A DNA stretch of 64,000 bases. It comes from Lachnospiraceae bacterium. GTDB lineage: Bacteria; Bacillota; Clostridia; Lachnospirales; Lachnospiraceae. The translations under genes and the position numbers were made by a program. Positions 1-11,019 of the stretch are shown in pieces. The stretch covers positions 1 through 64,000 of the forward strand of contig SVEG01000004.1 of assembly GCA_015057505.1 (NCBI GenBank), in the 5' to 3' direction. Each line of letters starts with the position of its first letter. Positions within the stretch are counted from its first letter, which is position 1. The notes under the pieces were generated by a model that was not told the origin of the DNA, ran no database searches, and saw only the letters and a list, made by a program, of their open reading frames with translations.

Positions 1-1
1 T

Positions 2-490
2 CAGCTTATGAGAGATCTTGGTTCAATCCAGTCACCTCAGAATGCATTCCTCTTAAATCTTGGTCTTGAGACATTACATTTGCGTGTTCAGAGACATTGT
101 GAGAATGCTCTTAAGGTTGCTGAGTATCTTAGCAAGTGTGATCAGGTTGCATGGGTTAATTATCCGGGACTTAAAGGTGACAAGTATTATGATCTTGCGC
201 AGAAGTATATGCCTAACGGAACATGTGGTGTATTGGCTTTCGGTCTTAAGGGTGGCAAGGAAAAGTCAATCCAGTTCATGGATAACCTTAAGCTTGCAGC
301 TATCGTTACACACGTTGCTGATGCAAGAACCTGTGTACTTCATCCGGCAAGCCATACACATCGTCAGCTTTCAGATGAGCAGCTTCGTGATGCAGGCGTT
401 AATCCGGATTTAATCAGATTCTCAGTAGGTATCGAGAATGCGGATGATATTATTGCGGATATTGAGCAGGCACTTGCGACAATTCGATAG
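2..490 (+). CDS. O-acetylhomoserine sulfhydrylase / Cys-Met metabolism PLP enzyme, C-terminal part (5' end outside window)
   Basis: Reading frame open to the window edge; C-terminus contains THVADARTCVLHPASHTHRQL...IRFSVGIENADDIIADIEQAL, typical of the MetY family. Confidence 0.85.
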   Translation, partial: QLMRDLGSIQSPQNAFLLNLGLETLHLRVQRHCENALKVAEYLSKCDQVAWVNYPGLKGDKYYDLAQKYMPNGTCGVLAFGLKGGKEKSIQFMDNLKLAAIVTHVADARTCVLHPASHTHRQLSDEQLRDAGVNPDLIRFSVGIENADDIIADIEQALATIR

Positions 491-527
491 TATATGAATA
501 TATTTTAAAAATGGTAAAATAATAGAT

Positions 528-566
528 AAGGCAGGAGATTGCAATGGGCAATCGCCTGCCTTTTAT
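528..566 (+). terminator. Hairpin with T-tract downstream of the metY-like gene
   Basis: GGCAGG-A-GATTGC / GCAATC-G-CCTGCC stem followed by TTTTAT. Confidence 0.7.
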
Positions 567-585
567 AGTTGAAAGGAGTGCAAGG

Positions 586-1323
586 ATGGAAAAGGAACAT
601 AATAACGATAGTACTGCAGAAAACAAGGAAGAAGCTAAAAAAGAGAAGGAAAACGAAAAACTCGATAATGAAAAAATAGAAGATTTCGGGCAGGTTACGC
701 TTGATGAAAACAATAAGAAATATAAGATACATTTGTTGTCGGTGATTGGTGAGATAGAGGGACATGACAATTTGCCGAACCAGAGCAAGACTACAAAATA
801 TGAGCATGTTTTGCCACAACTTGCAGCAATCGAAGACAGTGACAAGGTGGATGGTGTGCTTGTGCTACTTAATACCGTGGGTGGTGATGTCGAGGCCGGA
901 CTGGCGATTGCCGAGATGATTGCATCTATCAGTAAGCCCACGGTATCTCTTGTGCTTGGTGGCAGTCATTCAATAGGTATTCCAATTGCAACATCGACAG
1001 ATTATTCATTTATTGTGCCAACGGGAACCATGGTCATTCACCCGGTAAGAATGAACGGAACAGTAATCGGCGCACCGCAGACATATGATTATTTTAAGCA
1101 GATGCAGGACAGAATTATAGGTTTTATTGAGGCACACTGCAAATCTACCAAGGAACGTCTCGAAAAGCTCATGCTTAATACAGGAATGCTCACCAAGGAT
1201 CTCGGAACAATTCTTGTGGGCGAGCAGGCGGTAGATGAAGGGATTATCGACGAAGTCGGCGGCATAAGTCATGCACTTGGAAAATTATATGAGCTTATTG
1301 AAAATAAAAATACGCCATGCTAA
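586..1323 (+). CDS. ClpP-class serine protease, TepA-like
   Basis: ORF track 544..1323; ATG at 586 preceded by GAAAGGAGTG; ClpP-like LLNTVGGDVEAGLAIAEMI...GGSHSIGIPIATSTD. Confidence 0.8.
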   Translation: MEKEHNNDSTAENKEEAKKEKENEKLDNEKIEDFGQVTLDENNKKYKIHLLSVIGEIEGHDNLPNQSKTTKYEHVLPQLAAIEDSDKVDGVLVLLNTVGGDVEAGLAIAEMIASISKPTVSLVLGGSHSIGIPIATSTDYSFIVPTGTMVIHPVRMNGTVIGAPQTYDYFKQMQDRIIGFIEAHCKSTKERLEKLMLNTGMLTKDLGTILVGEQAVDEGIIDEVGGISHALGKLYELIENKNTPC

Positions 1324-1348
1324 GCACAGCGTATAGTAAGTGAAATAT

Positions 1349-2188
1349 TTAATCAAGCACACGACTTGGTGACGTATTATAATATTTTTTATATGCTCTT
1401 GAAAAAGTAGAGTAGCTTTTAAAACCACATTCAAAGCAGGCTTCCGTAATTTGGAGGCCTGTTTTGGTTAATCCATTAAAATGACTCAGGCGCTTGTAGG
1501 TAATATAATTGTTAATCGTAAAGCCGGTTTCCTTTTTAAATAAGTGCATGAGATAGTATCTGTCCATGAAAAACTCCTTGGAAATCAAATCGATGTTTAA
1601 ATCCTCGGATAGATTTTTGTTTATGTATTCGATAACGGAGAGAATGTTACTGTTGGAAATATTAATGCCAAATAACTTGTCATCATCATTTGTGAGGCAA
1701 AGCCTGTTAAGTGCGACAAGAAGCTCTGTAAGTATTGCTTTTGTAAGAATCTCGGCACCAAAATCCTGTGATTTAAGATTTTTGATAAGTCTGCCTGTAA
1801 TATTTTTAAGGTTGTCGGAATGCATAGACACAGACTGACGAAGCACATTGGCATTCTTACTTTTGGAATATTCGATAAAGTTTTTGATATTGCAATTTTC
1901 GGTACATAGACTATCTAAATATTCGTCGGAAAGATATATAATTACACGCTCGTAAGTAGAGTTATCATTAAGTACAGGCTTATGAATGTCGCCGGAATGC
2001 ACAATCACAGTATCACCGGGTTCAAGAGGGTATGCTTTGCCTTCTATGTGGTAGGTTACATTACCCTGTAAAAAGAGCATTATTTTATGAAAATCGTGAT
2101 AATGAAAGTCGTACTGTAAAAAATCATTATCGGACAGATAGAATATTTTAAAGTCCTCGTTAAGATAGCCTTTTTTCTCGTAAAACAA
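1349..2188 (-). CDS. AraC-family transcriptional regulator with N-terminal cupin domain
   Basis: C-terminal HTH (ISKEFFMDRYYLMHLFKKETGFTINNYITYKRL...ACFECGFKSYSTFSRAYKKYYNTSPSRVL); N-terminal cupin-like HYHDFHKIMLFLQG. Confidence 0.85.
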   Translation of the reverse strand: MFYEKKGYLNEDFKIFYLSDNDFLQYDFHYHDFHKIMLFLQGNVTYHIEGKAYPLEPGDTVIVHSGDIHKPVLNDNSTYERVIIYLSDEYLDSLCTENCNIKNFIEYSKSKNANVLRQSVSMHSDNLKNITGRLIKNLKSQDFGAEILTKAILTELLVALNRLCLTNDDDKLFGINISNSNILSVIEYINKNLSEDLNIDLISKEFFMDRYYLMHLFKKETGFTINNYITYKRLSHFNGLTKTGLQITEACFECGFKSYSTFSRAYKKYYNTSPSRVLD

Positions 2189-2375
2189 AGGATTTCACCG
2201 CCTTTTTTACTATTTGTACATATATACAAGATGTGGTATACTATATTTGGATTATACTATTTATAGTATAACGCACTATTTGCAATGTGAAAAGCATTAT
2301 TTACGTATTTTTTTAAAATAATGTCTTGTATAATATACATTGAGGCAGTTTATAAATTATTTGGAGGAAAAAATA

Positions 2376-3251
2376 ATGAGTTTACTTGAAGCTTTGTTTT
2401 TGGCAGTGGTGCAGGGAGTGGCCGAGTTTTTGCCAATCAGCAGTTCGGGACATCTGGCGATTTTCAAAAATGTTTTCGGAGTTAATACCGATACGGGGCT
2501 TTTGTATGATGTTATGTTGCATGTAGGAACTCTTGCAGCAGTGTTTATCGTATATTGGAAGGATATCTGGGAGCTTATAAGAGAGGGCTTTGCGATAATC
2601 GGAGCGGCTTTGTCCAATACTTTTAAGTTTATTACTAATTTGTTCAGTAAGGAAAAGAAGGAATATACTCAGGTTATTAATACGCCTTACAGACGTTTTG
2701 TAATGCTTGTAATTATATCGACGATTCCTACAGGAATTCTAGGCATTGTGCTTTCTGATGTAATTGAGAATGCAAGTACGACACTTCTTGTTCCGGGAAT
2801 ATGTCTTTTAATTACATCGTTACTTTTGTACATATCAGAAAAAGTACCGGAGAAGGATTTTAACGAGAGCAATACTTCATACGGCAAGGGTTTAATTATC
2901 GGTATCGTCCAGGGGTTTGCGACACTTCCGGGTATTTCACGTTCCGGTTCAACAATTACTGCAGGTTTATTCTGCGGACTTGAGAGAAGTTTTGCAGTTA
3001 AGTATTCATTTATTTTGTCGATACCGGCAATACTCGGTGCGGCAGTTCTTGAACTTAAGGATTTTAATGAGATATCAGTCGGAAGCGTAGAACTTGTTAA
3101 TTATATTGTCGGAATGGTTGTTGCGGCAGTTGTAGGCTACATATGTATCCGCTGGTTACTTGTTCTTGTAAAAAATAAAAAGTTCAAATATTTTTCAATC
3201 TATTGCTTTGCAGTAGGTATTATTGCAATAGTGGCACATTTTGTGATTTAG
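2376..3251 (+). CDS. uppP: Undecaprenyl-diphosphatase
   Basis: AVVQGVAEFLPISSSGHLAI and GFATLPGISRSGSTI motifs; ATG at 2376 with TTGGAGGAAA upstream. Confidence 0.93.
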   Translation: MSLLEALFLAVVQGVAEFLPISSSGHLAIFKNVFGVNTDTGLLYDVMLHVGTLAAVFIVYWKDIWELIREGFAIIGAALSNTFKFITNLFSKEKKEYTQVINTPYRRFVMLVIISTIPTGILGIVLSDVIENASTTLLVPGICLLITSLLLYISEKVPEKDFNESNTSYGKGLIIGIVQGFATLPGISRSGSTITAGLFCGLERSFAVKYSFILSIPAILGAAVLELKDFNEISVGSVELVNYIVGMVVAAVVGYICIRWLLVLVKNKKFKYFSIYCFAVGIIAIVAHFVI

Positions 3252-3269
3252 GAATAGGAGGAAGAATTG

Positions 3270-5978
3270 ATGGCGACGACATCAAGAGGCAAATCCGGTT
3301 CAACTAAAAAGACAACAGGAAACAGAAGTACTTCGCGTACGCAGACAAGAAAGCCTGTGACTACAAGAAGTTCTTCTAACTCAAGAAGCAAATCATCTTC
3401 ACGGAACACCGGAACTGCGAGAAATACAGGTACAAGGTCTTCAAATACAACACGAAATACTGAAAGAAAAACCACAACGAGAACTTCGGCGGCACAAAAG
3501 AAAAGAGAAAAGCTGATGGAAGCAGTTGTTGCTAAAGAAGTAGTGGTTCTTTTAATGCTTGCTTTGGCAATAATTATGGAACTCAGTGTTTTTGGAGTGG
3601 GTAGTGCGGCTTTCGGCAAGTTCCTTTTTGGTGTGTTTGGTGTTACTGCGTACATACTCCCTGTGTATTTGTTTTTTGGGGTTACTTTTTACTTGTCCAA
3701 TAACGACAATCCCAAGGCTATCGTTAAGTTATTGGCTTCGTTACTTATCTATATTTGCATTTGTTCGCTTTTGCAGATGAATGCATTGCCTTTTAACAAG
3801 GAAATGAGTGTTGGAGATTATTATAATGATTGCAAGGAATTTTCACGCGGTGGTGGTGTTATCGGCGGATTTTTCTGTAGTTTGATTTGTCCGGTTATAA
3901 CAACTACCGGTAATTATGTACTTTGCATTATTCTTATGATTATCGGACTTGTTATTATTACCGAGCGTTCGTTCTTAGGAAGCATTAAGAATGGTGGAGC
4001 CAAGGTATATAACGTTGCCAAAGATGATCTTGACAAGATCAAAGAAGTCAACAGAATTAAACATGAGGAGCAGGCTGAACAACGAAGAATTGACCGCAAG
4101 GCAAGAGGTGTTGAGATGCCTGAACTTGCTAAGCAGGATGAACTTGTTTTTGAGCTCCCGAGACCTATGAGACGTCCCAAGAAGACAAATGATATTAAAG
4201 AGATTCCTTTTGAACCGCAGTTTGCAAGCTCAGAGGTTCCTGATATTCAGGAGAATAAGCCGTATGTTCCGATAAGACCGGTTCGTGAAGAAATTAAGAC
4301 ACCCGAGTATGTTCCGAATGCTTTTGAAGCGGATAACAGATATGAGGAACAGCTTAAGAACGAGGAACAACTTCAGGAACAGAACAGGGCTGAGGTTGTT
4401 AAAGAAGCTCTTGCGGAAGAAAGTAAGGTTACCAAGATTAAAAGCAGCGAGATTGAAGCTGTTACAGATGAAGATACCAATACAGAAGAGATTGAAAAAT
4501 ACGTATTTCCTCCGCTTGATTTATTAAAGAGTGGTGGCGCGGGAACTTCTAAGGATAAAGTCAGCCAGGAGATAAATGACACAGCGCAGAAGCTCCAGCA
4601 GACGCTTCGTAATTTCGGTGTAGGTGTTACGATTACTGATGTAAGTTATGGTCCGTCTGTTACAAGATACGAATTACAGCCGGAGCAGGGAGTTAAGGTA
4701 AGTAAGATTGTCGGTCTTGCCGATGATATTAAGCTTAATCTAGCGGCAGCAGATATTCGTATTGAGGCTCCGATTCCGGGTAAAGCTGCAATCGGTATTG
4801 AGGTTCCGAATAAAGAGAACAACATGGTTATGCTTAGGGACTTACTTTCATCTAACGATTTTTCACAGCATAAGTCTAATATTGCATTTGCTGTAGGTAA
4901 GGATATCGGTGGACAAACTGTTGTTACGGATATTGCGAAGATGCCACACTTACTTATTGCAGGTGCGACAGGTTCCGGTAAATCAGTATGTATCAATACT
5001 TTGATTATGAGTATTTTATATAAGGCTCACCCAAATGATGTTAAGTTAATCATGGTTGACCCCAAGGTAGTAGAACTTAGTGTTTATAACGGAATTCCGC
5101 ATTTATTAATTCCTGTAGTAACAGATCCCAAGAAGGCGGCAGGCGCACTTAACTGGGCGGTTGCGGAGATGACGGACCGTTATAAAAAGTTTGCGGAACT
5201 GAATGTACGTGATTTAAAGGGATATAATGAGAAGATAGAGACAATAAAAGATATAGAAGATGAGAACAAGCCCAAGAAGCTTCCTCAGATTGTTATTATC
5301 GTGGACGAGCTTGCAGATCTTATGATGGTAGCACCGGGAGAAGTAGAGGATGCTATTTGTCGTCTTGCACAGATGGCGCGTGCAGCAGGCTTGCATCTTA
5401 TTATTGCAACACAGAGACCTTCGGTTAACGTTATTACAGGTCTTATCAAGGCAAATGTACCGAGCCGTATTGCTTTTTCAGTGTCTTCAGGTGTTGACTC
5501 CAGAACAATCATCGATATGAACGGCGCAGAGAAGCTCCTCGGCAAGGGTGATATGTTATTCTATCCGACAGGTTATCCGAAACCCGTCAGAGTGCAGGGA
5601 GCATTTGTATCTGATAAAGAGGTTGCAAGTGTAGTTAAGTTCCTTGCTGAACAGGGAACCAAGCCGCAGTATAACGAGGAAGTTAACAAAAAGATTGCAG
5701 ACGGAAGCTTTTCAGACGGTGCACATGTAATTAACGGTGGCGGTGGTGGTTCTGATACTGATAATTATTTTGCAGAAGCAGGACGATTTATCATTGAGAA
5801 AGAAAAAGCATCCATCGGACTTTTACAGAGAGTATTTAAGATTGGTTTCAACCGTGCCGCAAGAATTATGGACCAGCTTTTTGAAGCAGGCGTTGTGGGA
5901 CCTGAAGAAGGCACCAAGCCTAGAAAGATACTTATGACAATGGAAGAATTTGAACAATATCTGCAAGGAGGCCAGTAA
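3270..5978 (+). CDS. FtsK/SpoIIIE-family DNA translocase
   Basis: N-terminal TM segments, [15 protein letters not shown] Walker [12 protein letters not shown]-terminal gamma domain ([32 protein letters not shown]). Confidence 0.93.
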   Translation: MATTSRGKSGSTKKTTGNRSTSRTQTRKPVTTRSSSNSRSKSSSRNTGTARNTGTRSSNTTRNTERKTTTRTSAAQKKREKLMEAVVAKEVVVLLMLALAIIMELSVFGVGSAAFGKFLFGVFGVTAYILPVYLFFGVTFYLSNNDNPKAIVKLLASLLIYICICSLLQMNALPFNKEMSVGDYYNDCKEFSRGGGVIGGFFCSLICPVITTTGNYVLCIILMIIGLVIITERSFLGSIKNGGAKVYNVAKDDLDKIKEVNRIKHEEQAEQRRIDRKARGVEMPELAKQDELVFELPRPMRRPKKTNDIKEIPFEPQFASSEVPDIQENKPYVPIRPVREEIKTPEYVPNAFEADNRYEEQLKNEEQLQEQNRAEVVKEALAEESKVTKIKSSEIEAVTDEDTNTEEIEKYVFPPLDLLKSGGAGTSKDKVSQEINDTAQKLQQTLRNFGVGVTITDVSYGPSVTRYELQPEQGVKVSKIVGLADDIKLNLAAADIRIEAPIPGKAAIGIEVPNKENNMVMLRDLLSSNDFSQHKSNIAFAVGKDIGGQTVVTDIAKMPHLLIAGATGSGKSVCINTLIMSILYKAHPNDVKLIMVDPKVVELSVYNGIPHLLIPVVTDPKKAAGALNWAVAEMTDRYKKFAELNVRDLKGYNEKIETIKDIEDENKPKKLPQIVIIVDELADLMMVAPGEVEDAICRLAQMARAAGLHLIIATQRPSVNVITGLIKANVPSRIAFSVSSGVDSRTIIDMNGAEKLLGKGDMLFYPTGYPKPVRVQGAFVSDKEVASVVKFLAEQGTKPQYNEEVNKKIADGSFSDGAHVINGGGGGSDTDNYFAEAGRFIIEKEKASIGLLQRVFKIGFNRAARIMDQLFEAGVVGPEEGTKPRKILMTMEEFEQYLQGGQ

Positions 5979-7159
5979 TGAAAAATTTTACTAATTATAC
6001 AGACTTCGACAGAAAAGAAGATTTTCATTTTGAATCAAAGGTAGTACACGGTGCATTGGGCTGTGAGCCGCTTACAGGAGCGGTAAGTTTCCCGATTTAT
6101 CAGACTGCTACATTCAGACACAGAGGACTCGGACAGTCTACGGGTTTTGATTATACAAGACTTCAGAATCCTACAAGACAGGAACTTGAGAGAACAATGG
6201 CCATACTTGAGAATGGTAAAGAAGGGTTTGCTTTTTCAAGCGGACAGGCTGCCAATATGGCATTGTTTACGATTCTTGATCCGGGCGATCACGTTATTCT
6301 TTCAGATGATATTTATGGCGGAACATATCGTATCGGTGAGGATATCTTCGGAAAGTACGGAATTAAGTTTACTTATGTTGATATGGCAGACTTAGATAAG
6401 GTTAAGGCATGCATTACACCTGAGACCAAAATGTTCTTTGTAGAGACACCGACCAATCCGATGATGCACATTGCAGATATTAGGAAGATTTCGGAGATTG
6501 CGAAATCTATCGGTGCATATCTTGTTGTAGATAACACTTTCCTTACACCGTATTTTCAGAGACCTCTTGACCTTGGTGCGGATATTGTTGTACACAGCGG
6601 AACCAAGTATATCGGTGGACATAATGATACAATCGCCGGTCTTGTAATAACAAGTGATAATCAGACCTTAATTGATCATTTCAGATTACAGCTTAAGAGT
6701 CATGGTAACGGTCTTGCGGCACTTGATTCATGGTTATTAATCAGAGGTCTTAAGACCTTGGCACTTCGTATGGAGAAGCATAATGAGAATGCTAAGATTG
6801 TTGCCGAATGGTTAAGGAAACACCCGAAGGTAACAAAGGTATATTATGCAGGCTTTGAAGATCATCCGGGATATGATGTAATGAGGAGTCAGTCTACAGG
6901 TTTCGGCGGAATGATTTCTTTTGCTGTTGACAGCGTAGAGACAGTTAAAAAGCTTCTTGAAGGTGTTGATATGATTCTGTTTGCGGAGAGTCTTGGCGGT
7001 ACGGAGACACTTATCACATATCCGATGACACAGACTCATGAGTCGATCCCTGCTGAGAGAAGAGAAGCAATCGGTATTACTGACAAATTCATAAGAATTT
7101 CAGTCGGTATTGAGCATCCGGACGATATTATAAAAGATTTGGAGAGAGCGCTGTCATGA
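5978..7159 (+). CDS. Cystathionine gamma-synthase/lyase-family PLP enzyme
   Basis: SGTKYIGGHNDTIAG PLP-lysine motif, TPYFQRPLDLGADIVVHSGTKY; overlaps dapF by 4 nt. Confidence 0.85.
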   Translation: MKNFTNYTDFDRKEDFHFESKVVHGALGCEPLTGAVSFPIYQTATFRHRGLGQSTGFDYTRLQNPTRQELERTMAILENGKEGFAFSSGQAANMALFTILDPGDHVILSDDIYGGTYRIGEDIFGKYGIKFTYVDMADLDKVKACITPETKMFFVETPTNPMMHIADIRKISEIAKSIGAYLVVDNTFLTPYFQRPLDLGADIVVHSGTKYIGGHNDTIAGLVITSDNQTLIDHFRLQLKSHGNGLAALDSWLLIRGLKTLALRMEKHNENAKIVAEWLRKHPKVTKVYYAGFEDHPGYDVMRSQSTGFGGMISFAVDSVETVKKLLEGVDMILFAESLGGTETLITYPMTQTHESIPAERREAIGITDKFIRISVGIEHPDDIIKDLERALS

Positions 7160-8052
7160 GAATAAATTTTACAAAAATGCAAGCGTTCGGTAACGACTAT
7201 ATATATATCAACAATATGGATGATAGTCTCATCAATCTTCCGGAGCTTGCAAGATTTCTTACGGATCGTCATTTTGCAATCGGAAGTGACGGAATGGTGC
7301 TTATTTGTTCTTCGGATAAGGCGGATTTTAGAATGCGTATTTTTAATCCCGACGGCTCAGAAGGTGAGATGTGCGGCAATGCAATAAGGAGTGTTGCCAA
7401 GTATGTATATGACCACAAACTTACCGATAAAGAAGAGTTTCTTGTTGAGACTTTAGGCGGAATTAAGACGCTTAAGGTTTTTGTGGAGAATGGCGTTGTA
7501 GTAAATATTTGCGCTAATATAGGACAGCCCTGCCTTGACACTGCGGTAATCCCCGTAGTGTCAGGGCTTCATGAATTTGTGGAGCAGCCTGTTACGGTAG
7601 GAGATATTGAACTTAAGGTTTCTGCACTTTCATGGGGTAATCCGCATTGTGTGGCATTTATTAATGATGTCATGGCATTTGATGTACATAAGTACGGCAA
7701 AATTCTTGAAAATATGCGTGAATTGTTCCCGAACAGAACCAATGTAACTTTTGCTCAGATTGTAAATGACAAATATATCAAGATTCGTGAATGGGAACGC
7801 GGAACGGGAGAGACAATCGGCTGTGGTACAGGTTGTGCAACGGCGGCAGTTATTGCAGCAATTACAGGCAGATGTGGTCGTGATGTGACTGTTGAGCAGA
7901 TTGGCGGTAATCTTTCGATAAGATGGGACGAGGCAAGTAATGAAGTATTTATGACAGGACCGTCGTATACGGTTTTTGAGTCAAGCATAGAAACAACACC
8001 CGGACCGGGTTATGAAGAAAGTTGTAAGCATATTTGCGGAGGATGCGCGTAA
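7156..8052 (+). CDS. dapF: Diaminopimelate epimerase
   Basis: MQAFGNDY, NPDGSEGEMCGNAIRSVAKY, ETIGCGTGCATAAV. Confidence 0.93.
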   Translation: MRINFTKMQAFGNDYIYINNMDDSLINLPELARFLTDRHFAIGSDGMVLICSSDKADFRMRIFNPDGSEGEMCGNAIRSVAKYVYDHKLTDKEEFLVETLGGIKTLKVFVENGVVVNICANIGQPCLDTAVIPVVSGLHEFVEQPVTVGDIELKVSALSWGNPHCVAFINDVMAFDVHKYGKILENMRELFPNRTNVTFAQIVNDKYIKIREWERGTGETIGCGTGCATAAVIAAITGRCGRDVTVEQIGGNLSIRWDEASNEVFMTGPSYTVFESSIETTPGPGYEESCKHICGGCA

Positions 8053-9560
8053 TGTTACTTAGAAAAATACTTGAAGACAGTAAAATATCGTATGACATCG
8101 TCATGGGTAGTATCGACATAGATATTACTGATTTGGAATATGATTCACGTAATGTAAAGCCCGGCGTGTTGTTTGCATGTATGAAGGGTAAAACCTCTGA
8201 TTCACATAAGTTTGCAACGCAGGCGGCAGAGAATGGTGCAGTGGCACTTCTTGTGCAGGAGCCTGTTATGTTACCGCCGGGAATGCTTAATAAAGGCCTC
8301 GGAGAGCATATTACAATTATTAATGTTGCAGATTCAAGAAAAGCTTTTGCAAGACTTGCGGCAGCATTTTTCGGTAACCCTGCAGATAAACTTAAAATGA
8401 TTGGTATTACAGGCACCAAGGGCAAGAGTACAACGAGCTATATGATTGAGGCAGTGCTTAAGAATGCCGGTAAAAGAATTGGTGTTATCGGTACAATCGG
8501 TGCCGTTTTTGAAGGTAAAAAGTGGGAGACCAAGCTTACAACTCCCGAATCCTATGATTTGCACAGAATTCTTGCCGGAATGTATGCAGAAGGTTGTGAG
8601 TACGTTGTTATGGAGGTTTCCTCTGTCGGACTTATGATGGACAGAGCGGAAGGTGTAGAGTTTGACTACGGCATATACACTAATTTGTCACCCGACCACA
8701 TAGGCGGAGTCGAGCATGAAAGCTTTGATGAATATATGTATTGTAAGTCACTTATGTTTAAGCAGTGCAAAAAAGCATTTTTAAATATTGATGATGAGCA
8801 TTGGAAAGACATGCTTATTGATGCACCGGATTGTGAGTGCAAGACTTTCGGAACGGACTCTGAGGCGGATTTTTGTTTTAAGGATATAGATTGTGTTAAG
8901 GCGGACGGTGTACTTGGAATAGAGTTTACAACGCCTGCAGACGGCAGAAAGTACCGTGTTAATTTCATGGGTCGTTTTAATGCGTATAATGCGGCAATTG
9001 CTGTTTGTATTGGTTATGCCGAAGGTGTTTCTTATGAATCAATTTATAAGACATTAAGCAATATGCCTGTTGTACGAGGCAGAGTTGAAGAAGTAAAAGT
9101 TTCCGATAAATTTAATCTTATAATTGATTATGCACATAATGCACTTAGCATGGAAAGTCTTCTTAATACGATTAAAGAATATAATCCCGGAAGAATTGTA
9201 TGTGTGTTCGGTGCAGGCGGCAATCGTTCAAAACTTCGCCGTTATGATATGGGAGAAATTGCAGGAAAATATGCAGAATTGTCGATTTTAACTGCAGATA
9301 ATCCTCGAAATGAAGAAGTTTCCGTCATAATTGATGATATTATTTTCGGTATGAATAAGAGTAACGGTAAGTATATAATCATTGAAGACAGGAAAGAAGC
9401 AATCCGCTACAGTATTGAGAATGCAAAGCCCGGTGATATTATCGCATTAATAGGTAAAGGACACGAGGATTACCAGGAAATTAAAGGCGTAAAATATCAT
9501 TTTGACGAAAGAGAAGTTATCGCAGACATTCTGAAAGAAGCGGAATATAATAAACAGTAA
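8052..9560 (+). CDS. murE: UDP-N-acetylmuramyl-tripeptide synthetase
   Basis: DSRNVKPGVLFACMKG, GITGTKGKSTTSYMI, NLSPDHIG, LTADNPRNEE; ATG at 8052 overlaps the dapF stop. Confidence 0.9.
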   Translation: MLLRKILEDSKISYDIVMGSIDIDITDLEYDSRNVKPGVLFACMKGKTSDSHKFATQAAENGAVALLVQEPVMLPPGMLNKGLGEHITIINVADSRKAFARLAAAFFGNPADKLKMIGITGTKGKSTTSYMIEAVLKNAGKRIGVIGTIGAVFEGKKWETKLTTPESYDLHRILAGMYAEGCEYVVMEVSSVGLMMDRAEGVEFDYGIYTNLSPDHIGGVEHESFDEYMYCKSLMFKQCKKAFLNIDDEHWKDMLIDAPDCECKTFGTDSEADFCFKDIDCVKADGVLGIEFTTPADGRKYRVNFMGRFNAYNAAIAVCIGYAEGVSYESIYKTLSNMPVVRGRVEEVKVSDKFNLIIDYAHNALSMESLLNTIKEYNPGRIVCVFGAGGNRSKLRRYDMGEIAGKYAELSILTADNPRNEEVSVIIDDIIFGMNKSNGKYIIIEDRKEAIRYSIENAKPGDIIALIGKGHEDYQEIKGVKYHFDEREVIADILKEAEYNKQ

Positions 9561-9582
9561 TGATAACGAGGCAGGAACAATA

Positions 9583-10962
9583 ATGAAAGCTATAACAGTT
9601 TCAGACATATTAATTGCGACAAAAGGAACACTTATAAGAGGTAACAAGACACAGAGAATAACTGATGTATGTATTGATTCCAAGAGTATTCCGAGTGAGG
9701 CAACACTTTTTATTCCGCTTAAGGGCGAAAGAGTTGATGCACATAAGTTTATTGATAATGCAATCGAAAACGGTGCAATAGGTTGCATTGTGTCTGATTT
9801 ATTAAAAGTACCTGAGAATGTACAGATTGTTATTGAAGTTGCAGACACTAAGAAAGCACTTCAGGATATAGGAGCATATTACCGTAAAACAAGGGATATT
9901 AAGCTTGTTGGAGTTACCGGAAGCGTTGGTAAAACTACAACAAGAGAACTTACGGCAGCAGCACTTATGGCAATCGGCAGAGAGAATGTATATCAGACTC
10001 TAGGTAATCGTAACAGTCAGACGGGTGTTCCGCTTACTCTTTGTGATATCGCTGATGAGAAGCTTGGCGTTATCGAGCTTGGAATTAGCGAAGAGGGTGA
10101 AATGGATATACTAACCGAGATGGCAGAACTTGATGCTGCGATTATTACGGTTATCGGTGTGGCGCATATTCAGCAGTTAAAGTCGCAAGAGAATATCTGT
10201 CGCGAGAAAATGGCAATTACCAAAGGACTTAAGGCAGATGGTTGTATTTTAATCAACGGAGATGACCAGTTCCAGAGAGATTATCGTTCAAAGCTTAATC
10301 ATAAGTCATATCTTTACGGAACTGCAGAAGATTGCGATTTTAGGGCGACAGACATTAAGCAGCAGGCAGACGGCATGAGCTTTAATTTTCATGCTGAAGG
10401 TAAGGTGTATGAAGCATATATTCCCATTATGGGCATGCATAATGTCGTAAATGCTACAGCGGCACTTGGCGCGGCATGTGTGCTCGGTGTTGATGTTAAT
10501 GAGGCAATTAAGTCAATTGCAGATTTTAAGGGCGTTAAGATGCGCCAACAGATACTGGAAAAGAACGGTTTTACTGTTATAGATGATTCATATAATGCCA
10601 ATCCGGATTCTATGAAAGCAGGGCTTAAGGTACTTGCAGATTATGAGTTAAAGACCTGTGGTCGCAAAATTGCGCTTCTTGCGGATATGAAGGAACTCGG
10701 TGATGACGAGGTGCATTATCATGAGGAGATTGGCGGATTTGCGGCAGGAATGCCTATAGATATGCTACTTACGGTGGGAACACTGGCAGAAAGCATAGGT
10801 AAGATTTGTAGGACTAAAAATAAGTCTATAATAACAATTCATTTTGATGACAATGCACAGGCGTCAGAGTATCTTAATACCAAATTAAAAGCAGGCGATA
10901 TTCTGTATGTCAAAGGTTCCAGAAGCATGGCTCTTGATGAAGTTGTTAAAGCTTTAAAATAA
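9583..10962 (+). CDS. murF: UDP-N-acetylmuramoyl-tripeptide--D-Ala-D-Ala ligase
   Basis: VGVTGSVGKTTTRELTAAAL, LGNRNSQTGVPLTL, DDSYNANPDSMKAGL. Confidence 0.92.
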   Translation: MKAITVSDILIATKGTLIRGNKTQRITDVCIDSKSIPSEATLFIPLKGERVDAHKFIDNAIENGAIGCIVSDLLKVPENVQIVIEVADTKKALQDIGAYYRKTRDIKLVGVTGSVGKTTTRELTAAALMAIGRENVYQTLGNRNSQTGVPLTLCDIADEKLGVIELGISEEGEMDILTEMAELDAAIITVIGVAHIQQLKSQENICREKMAITKGLKADGCILINGDDQFQRDYRSKLNHKSYLYGTAEDCDFRATDIKQQADGMSFNFHAEGKVYEAYIPIMGMHNVVNATAALGAACVLGVDVNEAIKSIADFKGVKMRQQILEKNGFTVIDDSYNANPDSMKAGLKVLADYELKTCGRKIALLADMKELGDDEVHYHEEIGGFAAGMPIDMLLTVGTLAESIGKICRTKNKSIITIHFDDNAQASEYLNTKLKAGDILYVKGSRSMALDEVVKALK

Positions 10963-10986
10963 TCGAAATTTGGACGCGTTTTTCTG

Positions 10987-11005
10987 CATATACTTGTAAA
11001 AAAAG
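10987..11005 (+). promoter_or_regulatory. 19-nt motif CATATACTTGTAAAAAAAG upstream of the second murE, identical to 40417-40435; possible sporulation-sigma -10 region
   Basis: Exact identity read from sequence; CATATACT resembles the SigE -10 CATACANT. Confidence 0.45.
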
Positions 11006-11019
11006 CAGGAACGTTCAAT

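Noticed and set aside
544-585. N-terminal extension of the TepA-like ORF (start at 544)
   Set aside because: The 544 codon falls inside a terminator hairpin; ATG at 586 has a proper SD.
450-941. Long antisense ORFs throughout (e.g. 450..941 -, 3248..3655 -, 11107..11856 -, 36825..37430 -)
   Set aside because: They overlap strongly supported genes on the other strand, lack RBS and have low-complexity or codon-mirror composition; shadow ORFs.
3270-3510. Ser/Thr/Arg-rich N-terminus of the FtsK/SpoIIIE protein as a repeat or separate domain
   Set aside because: Low-complexity basic tail of this kind is common in FtsK/SpoIIIE homologs; no periodic repeat unit.
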